Source: Fragilariopsis cylindrus CCMP1102
Lineage: Eukaryota; Bacillariophyta; Bacillariophyceae; Bacillariales; Bacillariaceae
Direction: 5' to 3'
Length of the DNA: 64,000 nucleotides
Assembly (NCBI GenBank): GCA_900095095.1
Contig: FMBT01000301.1
Span: 1 to 64,000 of the forward strand
This document shows, piece after piece, positions 1-12,317 of this stretch. The notes beneath the pieces are model-generated. The model was not told the DNA's origin and did not search any database. It saw nothing but the letters and a program-made list of their open reading frames with translations. Both the position numbers and the translations under genes were made by a program. Numbering within the stretch: position 1 is the first letter of the stretch; every line of letters begins with the position of its first letter.

Positions 1-522
1 TTTCTTTATAGATTCTACTCTACTAGTAGTACCCAAGTTCTATTTTTCTGTTACCACCTTCGTCACTATCACTACATTATTCCAAAGATTAAGTATGAAT
101 ATTGTTTTCTCTACGAACTCTTTTTTTGTACTTCCTGCCTGAACAGTACTGTATATTTGCAATATCGGGGAGATAAGTAAATTTCCGTGAGAGGTGGAGA
201 GAGAAAACTTTTAGTCGGCGTATAATGGTGGAAGTCGCGTAAAGTCAAATAAATAATTATTATATGGTATAGCGCATCGTTTATATTGTTGATTTTGATA
301 ATTATATTGATATTGATGTTGATGTTGATGATTATATTGTTGATTTTGATTACACTGTTTTTGAGGAGAGTAGAACAATGGCGTAGTAGAAGCCAAGATA
401 GCACTACTCAGACTACGGGTAGTGGAGCGCTCATTATTCCCTGTCGCTAACAATAATCGCCGAGCTGATAATAATGGTAAAAACATTATTAGTAGGCCTA
501 TGTTATAGCGATAATGCTGTTC

Positions 523-524
<2 letters not shown>

Positions 525-566
<42 letters not shown>
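525..566. repeat. (GTC)n microsatellite
   Basis: Fourteen uninterrupted GTC units in a non-coding context. Confidence 0.95.
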
Positions 567-567
<1 letters not shown>

Positions 568-1049
568 AAGTTAGGTTATTAATTGGTTGCTGATGATAAT
601 AGAAACATCTGTACTAGTAGTTTATCTACTACTCTAGTATTTGATTTTTAATCCTCCTCTCTTCTGTACCTTTTCCTGGCGATTCGAAATCTGCCTGCCA
701 TCTATATACTTCCTCATAGAATTTTCCCCAGATAACCAAATTCAACCGAAACTTTTTGTCTTTTCTTAAGAGTATAGATATCTATATTTCGTCTATTAAT
801 TTTGTATTAAATAGAGCTATATTGATGGAGCTTCGATTCGTTACATTCCCATTTTCTTGATGATGGGATAATTTTGTATGATAACATAATATGGTATAGT
901 AAATGGTAGTGAAAATCTCATATATCTCAAATAAGGTGAAGGGACGCGACCCAATGTGAGTTCGATTCTTATTACTGGGTGTATGTGTGTGTGTGTGTGT
1001 ACTTTTTTATTTTAGAATAGAGATGCTTCCACTAGCTTACGCTTAAGCT

Positions 1050-1127
1050 GCTGGTAGTACAGTAGTTGCTCCAGAGCTGGTAGTACAGTAGTTGCTCCAG
1101 AGCTGGTAGTACAGTAGTTGCTCCAGA
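1050..1127. repeat. 26-bp tandem repeat, three copies
   Basis: Three essentially identical units containing GGTAGTACAGTAGTTGCTCC are repeated head to tail. The motif TACAGTA recurs widely in the non-coding parts of the window. Confidence 0.9.
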
Positions 1128-1634
1128 ACAGGCTTTTATTTCTTGTAGTAGATGTTGCCAAAAGTTTTTACTTTTTTTATTTAGTCGAATAGTCATTATC
1201 CTCATCATCATCATCCTCTTCCGATCAGATATTTTATCGTACAAAACATGTTTTTAACATGTTTTAGATAAACCAAATGCAATGACATCTCTCTCATTGT
1301 GGTTTTCGTTTACTTTGTCTTAGTCGTTCTGCTAATGGGACGGTGGCATATGGCTAGTAAATAAATAAATACAGTAAATAGGAGAAATAATAAATGGGTC
1401 AAATGCAGAGTAAAGTTAATTAATGCGTTCGATTCATTAGTTACGCGTTCGTACAGCAGTACAGTAATCACACTGCTCGATGTTCCGGGAAACTAGAATA
1501 TAGTACGTGTAATTATAACATTTACTTACTAACGTTAACAGCTTTCTTACTTCTTTGTACTAGTGCAATAATGAATGATGTTGTACAGTATAGTACAGTA
1601 GTCGACGTTGCTTGTCACTGTTGCTCGTTCAACA

Positions 1635-1653
1635 GGGGGGGGGGGGGGGGGGG
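1635..1653. repeat. G19 homopolymer
   Basis: Run of 19 G followed by TCAA; a second G19 followed by TCAA lies at 39798-39816. Confidence 0.9.
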
Positions 1654-2033
1654 TCAAGTAAGATACGACAGTAGAGTTTAGAGTTGTGTAGCGTTGTTTT
1701 GATTCATTCATTCATTACTTCACTACTTCATTACTTCGTTACTCCGACGAAACATATCGAATGCGATTGCAATCAACCATTAATCATCATCAATTATTAT
1801 CAATCATTAATCTCTAGTCTCTCAAATAATCGGCCGTAATACAGTAGCAAGGCGAGTTAGGGAGTAGAGCGGGACATGTGTTTTTTCTTCACAAAATCTT
1901 ATGATGATGTGCTCTTTGGCATTGTTACCCCGGTATCGATCAAGAACGCACGTGATTGATTTTATTTAAAAATAATAGTCTACTCGCGTTAACAAATACG
2001 GTAAGTTACTTATCGCGATATATTTGATATGGG

Positions 2034-4722
2034 AATATTAAAGACTAAATCATGCCCAAATTTTACTAGTATTTGTTAGTCTAGTATATAATAATAACTT
2101 TAGCATCAAATATATCCACCTAAAAAGTCATTTGTTAGGAAAATTAAGATATTAGGTTTACAATTGACATATTGGATGGAGAAGTGTTATATTCGTTGGT
2201 CTTGTAAGCCTACTGGTATCTCACAATGTAGGCTCACACAGGGCACACATCAAATAACCCCCAAAAATGGCCCATTTGCAGTGTTTTGTGGACATACAGT
2301 ACACTCAAAAAGGTGAATCATCCCAAAATATATGGATGGGGTGCACCATATATACCAAAGGGAACTTACTCTTGGTGCTTTGTGTTGATGATCCAGCTTA
2401 GGTGCACACAAAAGTGGAAAACTCTGTTTTGGGGCCTAAATGGCCCATTTTGTGGTTAATTCAACTCTATACCTTCATAACCTACATAGAAACCTAAGCA
2501 TTATGAGGCCCTTGTAGGTATGGGTATAATGGATGCTATTGCACCCAACCCATCTGGTGTGGTCCTCTGAAACCCTTTTATATGAGATATTTTGTATTCA
2601 TTTCTGATCAAAAATCATGTTGTTGTTTTTGTGCCTTCCGCACACACCAGCAAAATGAATATCATTCTGCAACCACAAGAATAGAAAAGTTGTGTGAGGC
2701 AAACACAATGGTCTAGTACTCTATGTGGATGATACTTCACCCAACCCATCTGGTGTTGTCCTCTGAAACCCTTTTATATGAGATATTTTGTATTCATTTC
2801 TGATCAAAAATGGTATGGTCCAAAATACATACATTTCATTATTTAAACATACCACCAGGTAAATTAGAACACAGAATTGATTCACTGACCTCACTAGGCC
2901 ATATTACTTGTGAATAAGATGTTTCTGCGTGCTGATTCCATCCATTGATGCCGGCCAAACTGCTATAACATTACAACAAGAACTACCATTTGAGGCTATG
3001 CTGTGGAATTGTTGTTACCCTCTGCATTTAAAGTACTGTACTGAGAGGTAGGTAACTGCATCAAATTCTGGTGCATGCTGGTTCAATCCCTGCCAAAGTG
3101 AGCTGATAGTAGGAGCAGGTATAGATATAACCACATGCATGTCAGCTCAGTCCAACACAGAGTCAGCGTGCTCAACAATCAACCATTTGATTGCCAAAGC
3201 AATGGAGTGGTGTAGAATGGTGTAGGCATGAGATACGTGTAACTGTGGAATGACAGATGAAGGATACACCATATGAGATATAGTCTGTATATAGAGAGCG
3301 ACTAAGCTCACACTTCTAATAAACACTATTTTTTACATACATCAATATAGCACAGAAGCCTTCAGTCTAGTGAACTCAGGTAGCCATGCACATTCTAAGG
3401 TTATGAGAATATATATCTTTAATCATTGTTAGAACAAGCAATAGCAATAGATATCCTCATAATCTGAATATAAATATCACAGTTAGTAATACAAAGAGAA
3501 CTCAGGTCTCTCTCTCCATTGTAGTCAAGTGTAGACATCTCAATATACTTCTGCATCTAGATGAACACTAGAATATTGATATGAGAGGTAGAGAAAACAA
3601 TACAGACTTGTAAATCACTAGTGTGCAACAAATTATGGTACACGCTGATTATATTCCCACAAGCCAAACGGCAATACTGAAACAACAAGAAGAACTACTG
3701 TGTATGTGCTGCTGCATGAGAATTTATACTGCCTGCTGCTTGGTATATCATCACTGTGGTAGTGTGCACCCTAGCCCTCTTGTGGTGCATGCTGATTAAA
3801 TATTCCTGCCAACCAAACAATACATACATAATATGAAGCAACCACTATGGAACAACAACAGCAACAGCGCTGCATGCCTGCTGTATTGATTATACAATTT
3901 TTTTGTACTTCTGCTTGGTAAATCACTGATGCATTCCATTCTGGTGCATGTATGGTGATGGCTATCCCTACCAACCAAACAATATGAAACAACAACATCA
4001 AGAAGAACTAACTTCACTGCTGTGTGGGAATTTGTTGTGCAGCAACTGCTTGGTAAATCCCTGCTGCATCATGTTCTGGCACACACATTCTGATTCTACT
4101 TACGCCAACCAAACAATTATGAATCTACAACAATAATAACTGATATGATCCAGCCCTGAGTAACTAGTGACTTGCAGGTTTGTTGTATTTTGAAGACTCA
4201 ACACACAAGCTACCATATTTAAACAACATACCTATATTAATGAAGGTAAGGCCAAGTGAATTCCCACCGTCATGTTGATTGATGTATGTGAACTAATGCA
4301 CATGTAATGATTTCCTTTAACAACACTAGTGTGGGTGATTTGATCATGGCTGTATATTCCTACCTAGGATTGCCCTGTCAAATGTGCAAATGTGCAAATG
4401 TGCAAATGTGCAAATGTGCAAATGTGCAAATGTGCAAATTTCGGATAAGTTGTTGTTCAATTCTTGTTAATTTGTTAACTTCTGCAGATAAAACACACAA
4501 CAAAAACACTCAAAGTAAATCACATTTTTTAACCTGGTTATTATTAGCATGCATTACAGGCAACACAATTTAACTTTACATGTTTTTCAACACACTTTAA
4601 CTTTTTCAGGCTTTTTAGTTAATTAAAAAGTACTAGACTTTTGTGCAAAAAAAAAGTACTTAGTTAGTAACACTTTAATTTCTATTCAAAGGACAGACTT
4701 GTACTTATTTAGTTTTTATTCG
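2034..4722. mobile_element. left half of a composite TIR element (degenerate copy)
   Basis: The left edge begins AATATTAAAGACTAAATCATGCCC and continues for about 215 bp that matches, as a terminal inverted repeat, the ends of the element at 17657-19755. Internal sequence at about 2260-2560 is a diverged version of 4900-5200 and of the other elements, followed by about 2 kb not seen elsewhere in the window. The right boundary is inferred from two opposed end-like sequences (TTAGTTTTTATT then AAAAACTAAGT) abutting at 4712-4730. No transposase is visible. It could be one 5-kb element with a nested insertion rather than two neighbours. Confidence 0.6.
4380..4439. repeat. 8-bp minisatellite (AAATGTGC)n
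   Basis: About seven perfect 8-bp units lie inside the left half of the composite element. Confidence 0.9.
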
Positions 4723-6987
4723 AAAAACTAAGTCATGTCCTGTGGTACTTGCTACCTGTACCACTCCACTTTCTGGCAAGTCCAAATCAGATGGTACAGT
4801 CTGAGCTTAATATGCATAAGGTGGATACCTGGATTGGACTTTGGGACGCTAGGTATGTGTTCTTCACACTGGAAGGTTGTAAAGGGTGTGATACAGCCTA
4901 GGATATGGGAAAATGGCCCATTTGGGGGGGGTATGTGACCTATCACACACTCAAAAGGATGAATTGTCCCAAAGTAAACACATGGGGTTGACCATATACA
5001 CCAAAGGGAATATAAACTTGGCGAGCTGTGGGCAGGACCATGCTGATGTGGGTGCTAAAATGGGAAAAACCTGTTTTGGGGATTAAATGACCCTTTTTGT
5101 GGCTTAGTACACCCTGACACCTTCCTAACCTCCCTAGAGCCCTAAGCAATAGTTGGACCTTGTATCCATAGGTATAATGTTGAGCTTCATATAATTTTTC
5201 AAGGTTATTAGGTCTGTATTGATGGTGCATCACAGCCTTGATTACACGCGCACTTGGCACTTGGAGAAATTGTGTGTTTTAATAGCGGTGGATTTTGACC
5301 CCAAATATATGCATTGTAACTTAAAGCAATGGTATAATCCAAAATCTCTATGAATTAGGTTGATGTCTAGCTATTTTACTTGGGACTCAGCATACCTGGT
5401 ATGGGCGTGGTAGCATCTCAAATATTATTGCAACGTGTGCATTTTGGGCCATTTTATGTCTTTTCTATTGTTCCCGTCCCACTACACCACCAATATGACA
5501 AATGTTCCAAGCATTGTTGGTGTATTTTGACCATATGCATATATGGAAGGTCTCTGGGTGTTGAAACCATGGTCCAATTCATATTTTTGATGTTGTAGCA
5601 GCCTATTTCTGAATGGTACTTTTGGGCATGGAAATATGATATGTTGGCCAAAATGCAATGTTTGTGTTCTGGAGGCAAGAATAGGGTATATATGAGGGAT
5701 CATGACCCTTGGTTGATCCCCTATGGGTATGAGATGGAGGACTGGGTGGTATTTTGGTGCACCTTGCTGGTTCAGGAACCTAAGGAGAAGTTATTCATCT
5801 TATTATTTACCTAAGGAGAAGTAGTAGTTATTCATCTCATTATTCTAAGTTAAATAACCAAACTCCACTGGAGAATTTGTGAGATGAAAATGATACCAAT
5901 CAGAATTACTTTAGTCAAGTGATGATGAACCACCAGGGATGGTAAAAGGGAAACACATTCAATCTATCTAGTGTTTCATACCAACCTACACCTGGATCTC
6001 CTGTTCACCTAGCTAGCTAGTTGTTTTTGTGCCTACCACAACAACAAAATTAAGTTTTCTCTTCAACTGCAGGAGCAAAAAAGTGGTACGAGGGTAACAC
6101 AAGGTTCTAATACACTTTGTGGACGCAACTGCACCCAATCAAAAGAGAGTTCTCCTTTGGAACCATTTCGGATGAGAGATTTCTTGGTGCATTTTGCCCA
6201 AAAATATGACTATTTGCGTGCATACCTCCCACACCAAAATTAAGTTTACTCTTCAACCACAGTAACAAAATAGTGGTAGAAGGTTAACACAAGGTTCTCA
6301 TACACTATTTGGAAGCTACTGCACCCAACCAAAAGAGAGTTCTCCCTTGGAACCATTTCGGATGAGAGATTTCTTGGTGCATTTTGCTCAAAAATATGAC
6401 TATTTGCGTGCATACCTCCCACACCAAAATTAAGTTTACTCTTCAACCACAGTAGCAAAAAAGTGGTAGGAGGGTAACACAAGGTTCTCATACAGTATTT
6501 AGAGGCTACTGCACCCAACCAAAGGAGAGTTCTCCTTTGGAACCATTTTGAATAAGAGATTTCTTGGTGCATTTTGCTGGAAAATATGGTTATTTTTGTG
6601 CATACCGCATTAGCAAAATCAAGTTTTCTCTTCAACCGCAAGAACGAAAAAGTGGTAGGAGGTTAACACAATGTTCTAGTATACCATGTGGATGTTAGTG
6701 CACCTGACCCATCCGGTGTTGTCCTCTGAAACTCTTTCAATTGAGATATTTTGTTGTGTGTACACATACATTTTAAATCCCTAAAATGTGTGCTGTGTGT
6801 GAGTCTACATTGTGAGATACCAGTAGGCTAACAAGACTAAGGAATATAACAGTATTCTATCCAATAGGTCAATTGTAAATTTCATAGTTTGATTTTCAAA
6901 AAAAAAAAAATTTAGGTGTATATACTTGATGCTAAAGTTGTTATTATATATTACACTAACAAATACTAGTAAAGTTTGGGGGGGGGT
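4723..6987. mobile_element. right half of the composite TIR element, with about 190-bp internal repeats
   Basis: The stretch 4735-5950 is collinear with the interiors of the elements at 17657-19755 and 51117-53198. From about 6050 to 6700 there are 190-bp tandem units; CACCAAAATTAAGTTTACTC recurs at 6232 and 6422. From about 6786 to 6987 lies the right terminal inverted repeat, ending CTAGTAAAGTTTGGG. All long frames contain stops; a reverse-strand frame at 6246-6641 only reflects the tandem repeats. I read this as a non-autonomous or decayed element. Confidence 0.7.
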
Positions 6988-8765
6988 TACGATTTTTTTA
7001 CCCCAAATTGTATTTTTTAATTCGGGGGGCGGCCCCTCTATGCTAATTTTAATTATAACCAGCCAGTTACACTTTTTTGGATTTAAAAAACAGTTAATTA
7101 AAAACACTAGTTTTGACGAAATTGAAAAGTTAAAGTGCGTCCAATTTCCATGGAGGAGAGTTTAGTCTATTCGAACAACTGAAAGGATGAACGAATCGCA
7201 TCTTTTGGTTGAACAATGTTTGAAACGACGCATAAAAGAAGAAGTCTTTTCGATCCACTCCACTGAAGCATGACATACAAAAATCTACAACCAAGGAAGC
7301 AAAAAAACTCACCATAGGACAATGGTTGATGTGCTTGTCCTACTAACATCTTGCTTGTTTCAAACACAATTACATTCTCAAGGTAATCGAGAGGAAAGAA
7401 CAGTAGAAACATATCAAGCTTTGATATGGAGGAGGAGGAGAAGGACTGTAATAGTGCCGGTAGTCTTCTTTAGCAGAAGATTTTTTTGTCATCATCGTAA
7501 TCAATAATTCCTACAGGAATTTTTCATTGTGGGAATGAATCTCTGTGCAAAATTGCAACAATTTTGTTATCTGATTGGCAAGCAAAAAAGAATCAACCAC
7601 ACAGTTCTTTTCCGCAAGATAAAATGTGCTTTGTTCCCTAAACTGATGGATGGCGGCTTACCATTTATTCATCATTGTACTGATATCTAGCTGCGAGTTC
7701 CCGAACGAAGAATCCATCGATAGCTGCGATATCTGGGACATTTCAGTCGATGCCGTGCGTAGTCACGAACGCTTGCAACGGTAAGAGCATGGCTGCGGTT
7801 CAACTAGCATAGATGAAGCAATCCCATGGTTGAATGCAATAGAACCGATGAATGACGTAACAATAATAAACCGCAACGACGACAACAATCAATTGCATGT
7901 GCAGAAATGTTAACTCCAACAAATTTTAAACCCACCAGTTCAGCGATCGATTTATGGAATTGAAGCAACAATATGGTGGTGACCATTTAGTTAGCCAATA
8001 GTAAATCTAAATCATAGCAAGCGAGGTATACGGTATTGCAAGAGGAACGTGATTTCATGCCAGGCAAGTGTAACTGAAAACGGATAGGAATCGCAATCGC
8101 ACGGAAAAGAAGATCTCGTACGCCGTTAGAAGTACATATGTGAGCAGTGTACTATGGAGAAGGGATACGATTTTCGGCTCTGCCATACAACCAAGGTGGT
8201 GGACAGAATCAAGACAGTAGTTGTTTGCCATACAGCATACCATGTAGACATGAAATTATATACACCTACAGCTCCTCCTGGTAGTACTACTGAATGTAGT
8301 GTCATTTCTGACCTAACAGAGGAAAAGATATTCCACCAGGTAATATATTGCCTCCGTTTGATGGGGATCTTGTAGGTTATCTTCTTTTTTATTCTCGTAG
8401 AATACAACACCTTGAACTTTAAGATAGTTTATTAGAAAAAACGGATATTCATTATCATTCTCTCTAATTTCGAACGAAAATACGGGTATTTCGCGCGTAC
8501 TAAAATTTCGCGAAATTAAGTTATGCATTATTTTTACTTTATTCTTTAATTAATCATGACGTCGTCCGCTGTCAAGAAGTGTTGCGAAAAAACATCTTCG
8601 TTTCCATCATTATAATAGTGGTACTTCCTCCAGTCAACGCACAATTAGTACGAGGAATTTGCGGGTTAAATTCTACACATGACGTAGTTCTAAGAATCTT
8701 AAACATCTTAATCATCCATATCTTTAATCTTGAGAGAGTCGTTTGTTGCTGTTTTAATTTTTGTT
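6988..8765. other. no recognisable gene
   Basis: Short unrelated frames on both strands with no recognisable domain. I saw no coding-type repeat structure and no RNA gene. Confidence 0.5.
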
Positions 8766-10088
8766 TTACTTTTCCCAATATGAGGCAATATAGAAAAATT
8801 TATCAGTATTGTCGCTAACTAAAAACCGTCGAATCGTACCACCAGCAGGAGAAAAATAAACAAAGGGTTGGGGTTGGGTGTTGTAGTCCCACATACGATT
8901 TCTTTGTTTTGTATTGTTGGTCGTTTGTATTGGATCAGTAGTATCTCTTCCTGTTTTTATATTCACAAATGCTAATTTTTTATTTTTTGTGTATAGGATG
9001 TATTTATCATCGGGTGTGAAATATATCGAAGGCGATCTATGAGCTAGTCGAAAAGATTTTTTGAATGTCGCAGACTTGGTGTCGTTGTCAATAGAATAAA
9101 GCATCACATCATCATACGAAGTTATACTGTTTTGCTCCCTGTACACTATCATTGAATTATCATGAGATAGTACAAAAGTTCCATCTGGAGGTTGTGGTTC
9201 CAAGACGATGATCAAAGAAGCAGTAGTATTAGGATCATCTTCGTCTTCGTCATCAATATTATCATAAGGAAACCAGATCTTGAGTGATTTTTCTTTAGTT
9301 TCGTTGTCTTCTAAATGAATGAAAATGGAACACTGATCATCATTCCTACTGAACATAACTTTATGTATATGATGTTCAGCAATCACTATAGATTTAATTG
9401 TTTCCATATTATTAACATCTTTTAGGAGAATCTGACTGTCAACTATAACCACAACGTATTTGCTGCAGGGAGATATGTCAATATGTAAATTAGTATACCA
9501 CCCCCCTTCCCAATATGCATGTAAATTCCATTCTTGTAACTGTCGATAATACCCATCAGTGGTATAAACACAAATTTTCATCCTCGAATCTGGACCAGCA
9601 GCAGTAAGTGCAACTAAAAGACTTCCATCCGGTGAATATATTAAATGAATATCTGTAGGATTATGAATGGGGTCATGAGCGAACATCTGTAGGGTTAAGA
9701 ATGGGGTCATGATATTGCTGTTGTTGTTGTTGTTGTTGTTGTTGTTGCCGTTATTGTCGCCATTATGACGAAAATGAAGAAGACCATGTCGTTGATCAAA
9801 GATTATTATTTTGGAAGCAAAACTACATGCAATTTGGGTACCATCTGGTGACCAAGCAGGCCTCTTTATACCATAATTTGAATGATCCGGTCCATAATCA
9901 GCAGGAACACTTAGTTTATAATTTGTTGGCCATGGTGGTAGATACGCTTTCGATTTTTCGTATATATCTCGATTACATCTAGCAATAGAATTCCAATCAG
10001 TCCGATTAGGAATGAATTCCAATATACGAATAATGATTTCTGGTGGAACAGGAGACGGAGCAGATGATGACGATGATTCGTCCATCAT
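8766..10088 (-). CDS. F-box protein with a WD40/PD40-type beta-propeller
   Basis: A single 440-residue exon. After an acidic/Ser start, residues about 14-45 have F-box character (VPPEIIIRILEFIPNRTDWN, then an IARCNRDIYE helix). Residues about 70-430 hold blade-like repeats: WSPDGTQIACSFASKIIIFD, YSPDGSLLVAL, ISPCSKYVVVIVDSQILLKD, FTPDDKYILYT. F-box proteins usually recruit substrates to SCF ubiquitin ligases, with the propeller as the binding surface; that role here is inferred from architecture. A poly-Asn run (about residues 113-123) is encoded by an unstable AAC repeat. The start is the first ATG of the frame, just before the F-box. Trp-Asp dipeptides are scarce, so the propeller may be of the TolB/PD40 kind rather than WD40. 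Confidence 0.75.
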   Translation of the reverse strand: MMDESSSSSAPSPVPPEIIIRILEFIPNRTDWNSIARCNRDIYEKSKAYLPPWPTNYKLSVPADYGPDHSNYGIKRPAWSPDGTQIACSFASKIIIFDQRHGLLHFRHNGDNNGNNNNNNNNNSNIMTPFLTLQMFAHDPIHNPTDIHLIYSPDGSLLVALTAAGPDSRMKICVYTTDGYYRQLQEWNLHAYWEGGWYTNLHIDISPCSKYVVVIVDSQILLKDVNNMETIKSIVIAEHHIHKVMFSRNDDQCSIFIHLEDNETKEKSLKIWFPYDNIDDEDEDDPNTTASLIIVLEPQPPDGTFVLSHDNSMIVYREQNSITSYDDVMLYSIDNDTKSATFKKSFRLAHRSPSIYFTPDDKYILYTKNKKLAFVNIKTGRDTTDPIQTTNNTKQRNRMWDYNTQPQPFVYFSPAGGTIRRFLVSDNTDKFFYIASYWEK

Positions 10089-10315
10089 TATTATATTGTT
10101 TGTTAATACTACTTGAATTTTCGTCGTTGTCGTTGTCGTTGTCTTCGTCGTCTCTCCCTCTCTTTTGTTGTTGTTGTTGTTGTTGCTGTAATAAATAAAT
10201 ATGTATCCATCCGAATGATGTTTCCGGAAAGGAGAATTAATAAAAGAAGAAGAAGAAGAAGAAGACGTAAAAGAATGAGGATTAGAAGAATAACAACAAT
10301 AACGGAAGGATCATT

Positions 10316-10361
<46 letters not shown>

Positions 10362-11282
10362 GCGACGAGAGTTGGTAGTTAGATGAGTCTCTTCGCGTCA
10401 GCAGCAGTAATAACAATAATAATGATGGTGCTGGCGACAATGATATTATTTACGTCGACGACTACACTAGCAGTAGCAGTATATCAGCGGAATCCTCATC
10501 ATCCTCATCATCCTCATCATCCTCGTTGTCATCGTCTTCTTCATCGACGACGACGACGAAGAGACGACGAAGACGACGATGACTCCATCCTTCTCATCAT
10601 TGCTACTATCATCGTGGTTTGATCGTAGAAATAATGATGAAACATCAACATCAATATCAAAGATTCCTAATACTAATACTCGGCGTCGTCATCGCACTAC
10701 TACAAGTACAACAGCTAATATGTAAGGAGCATTCGTCATCATCGATTACCATGGTTCGAACAACAAATACAATTAATCTATTACTTAATTTAATTTAATT
10801 GTAATTATTTCATTGTAATTATCACTTACCGCAGTGTTGTTGTGTGTGAAAGTGTTTAAAAGGCGATGGCAAAATTCAAAAATTTATTTTATGAACCCGG
10901 TTACATTATTTCAAATTAACAATTGCTTTTAACAGTAACGTTAACGTTACGCGGTGGACTCGGAGAGAGAAAATAATTTCAAAAGGGAATGCCGCAAATT
11001 GAAAAGAACTTGTACAGTACGAGTCGAACGTTCGACGCACTCAGTGAGTCGAGTGAGTCGACTCAAATGCGCGCTGGGGGATGTGATTTTCGCGGATTTT
11101 CGAGGATATTTCTATAACTCCCTTCGCACTCGTTAGAATGATTCTTGTGTTGGTTGCAGTACAATTGTACACCTTTTTGCAATATTTACAACTGAATTTA
11201 TCTCGGCATACTTAAGGAAGCCACATGTGATTACACAAGCTTCCTATTTCCTGCAGTACATGGCACATACTTGTGGTACATC

Positions 11283-11326
<44 letters not shown>

Positions 11327-11370
11327 GCTATTCTACTAGTCTCTATTACAAAATCTGATGGTCCTAACGT
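10089..11370. other. microsatellite-rich spacer
   Basis: Contains CGT, AGA, CAT (10315-10362), CAT/CCT and GAC trinucleotide tracts and, at 11284-11328, adjoining (TG)n and (AG)n runs. Open frames here translate to homopolymers (Ser, Arg, His/Pro) and are not called. At 11036-11062 there is a GAGTCGA-rich, partly palindromic stretch. Confidence 0.6.
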
Positions 11371-11665
11371 TGTTAGTGAATCTGCTCTTAAGCAGCTGAC
11401 TATGGATGAATTACAAGAAGAATATGGTTACATACAAAGAAAAGTAAGAATATCACCTGACCTAACTCTATTGGAAAGTATCAAAGAACAGGTACAAGAA
11501 GAACATGATATAGACGAAGAAGAACGAAACGCAAAAAAGGCAGCTAAAGAGAAAAATAAACGAAAACACCTCCACCTGGCATGTCTGTTACTACCAAGAG
11601 GAAAAAAGATCCAGATGCACCCAAACGTCCCATGTCGGCATATCTATATTTGCCTGGGATGTGTG
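11371..11665 (+). pseudogene. HMG-box protein fragment, frameshifted and truncated
   Basis: One frame encodes an acidic helical stretch (LKQLTMDELQEEYGYIQRK, then ESIKEQVQEEHDIDEEERNA) ending in basic residues near 11568. A one-base frame change then opens a frame reading KRKKDPDAPKRPMSAYLY at about 11597-11650, which is the typical entry of an HMG box of the NHP6/HMGB kind. The rest of the box (about 60 residues) does not follow in any frame. HMG-box proteins bend DNA in the nucleus; this copy lacks most of the fold. It could instead be an exon whose continuation lies behind an unrecognised intron, but no good donor follows the motif. Confidence 0.5.
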
Positions 11666-12099
11666 AACTGTCTACTCGACTTATCTCTTCCAGATCCACA
11701 TCTCTCTCTTGAATGGCTCTTCCGCTCTCTCTCTCTCTCTCTAACATATCAAAAACATCTACTTATACCGTTTGTCTTACTTATTGCAAGCGCAGACCTT
11801 ACTGCTATCGTCTATCGTATAAATGGCATCAAAGAAATGTGTTTGTCGCATTTATGGTTTTGGCATATCGTTATGATTCATAGAATTAAATTTCAAGAGC
11901 AATAAAGAAACTACCATGTCGTTCTTTTTTTGTCGCGTGTTTCTTTTTAATCCCAGTAACCGCCAAAAACTTTGGATGATTTAATTAAAAATTCGTTTCG
12001 GTAGGCGTTGATAGCGCAACGAAAATGATGCAATGGAACACTCGTGGGGTATAGGAACGTTCATCGTACGTTTCCGAGAATCCGATCATCTCCTAACTA

Positions 12100-12317
12100 T
12101 TATTTTAATTACTGCATCATGTTGTGTCACCGAAGCAGAATCTATTCAAATTCTTAATCTTATGCCAACAGAACCAGTTGAAATCCATTTGATGGTAGAA
12201 GATTTGCACTCGCGTGTGTCTGAAACGAAACAAGAAGAATTCTTGAATATGATTCAATCATACAACTCAACGACGAATAGTGGTAGTGATGACGATACGA
12301 CGCAGCAAAACACGTAG
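12100..12317 (+). pseudogene. RPC9/Rpb4-like C-terminal fragment
   Basis: A frame ending at 12317 contains TEAESIQILNLMPTEPVEIH, then LMVEDLHSRVSETKQEEFLNMIQSY. This resembles the C-terminal helices of the Rpb4/RPC9 family (RNA polymerase III subunit, CGRP-RCP): a leucine-rich helix, an Asn-x-x-Pro turn, VEI-LMVE, and a closing helix ending in an isoleucine. The N-terminal half of the domain is not visible upstream, where the frame reads unrelated sequence from an ATG at 12033. I therefore treat it as a fragment or as the last exon of an unresolved gene. The tail is acidic with Thr/Gln. Confidence 0.4.

Larger units (their letters stand above)
1..2033. other. gene-free AT-rich stretch with simple repeats
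   Basis: I see no convincing gene. The reverse-strand frame around 211-486 is a low-complexity Gln/Asn-Tyr translation of a GAT/GTT-rich tract. The stretch contains a GTC microsatellite, a 26-bp triplication and a run of 19 G, listed separately. No promoter, RNA gene or terminator could be recognised. Confidence 0.6.

Noticed and set aside
4380-4439. Regular 8-bp repeats considered as a CRISPR-like array
   Set aside because: No spacers; a plain minisatellite in a eukaryotic context.
4943-5260. Reverse frame MPSARVIKAVMHHQYRPNN conserved in all three elements
   Set aside because: It opposes the similarly conserved forward sequence, is truncated by stops at different places, and has no domain; kept only as part of the element description.
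10113-10622. Two adjacent forward frames of 89 and 79 codons
   Set aside because: They translate AGA, CAT, GAC and CCT/CAT microsatellites into Arg, Ser, Asp and His/Pro runs with no domain; more likely a repeat-rich spacer.
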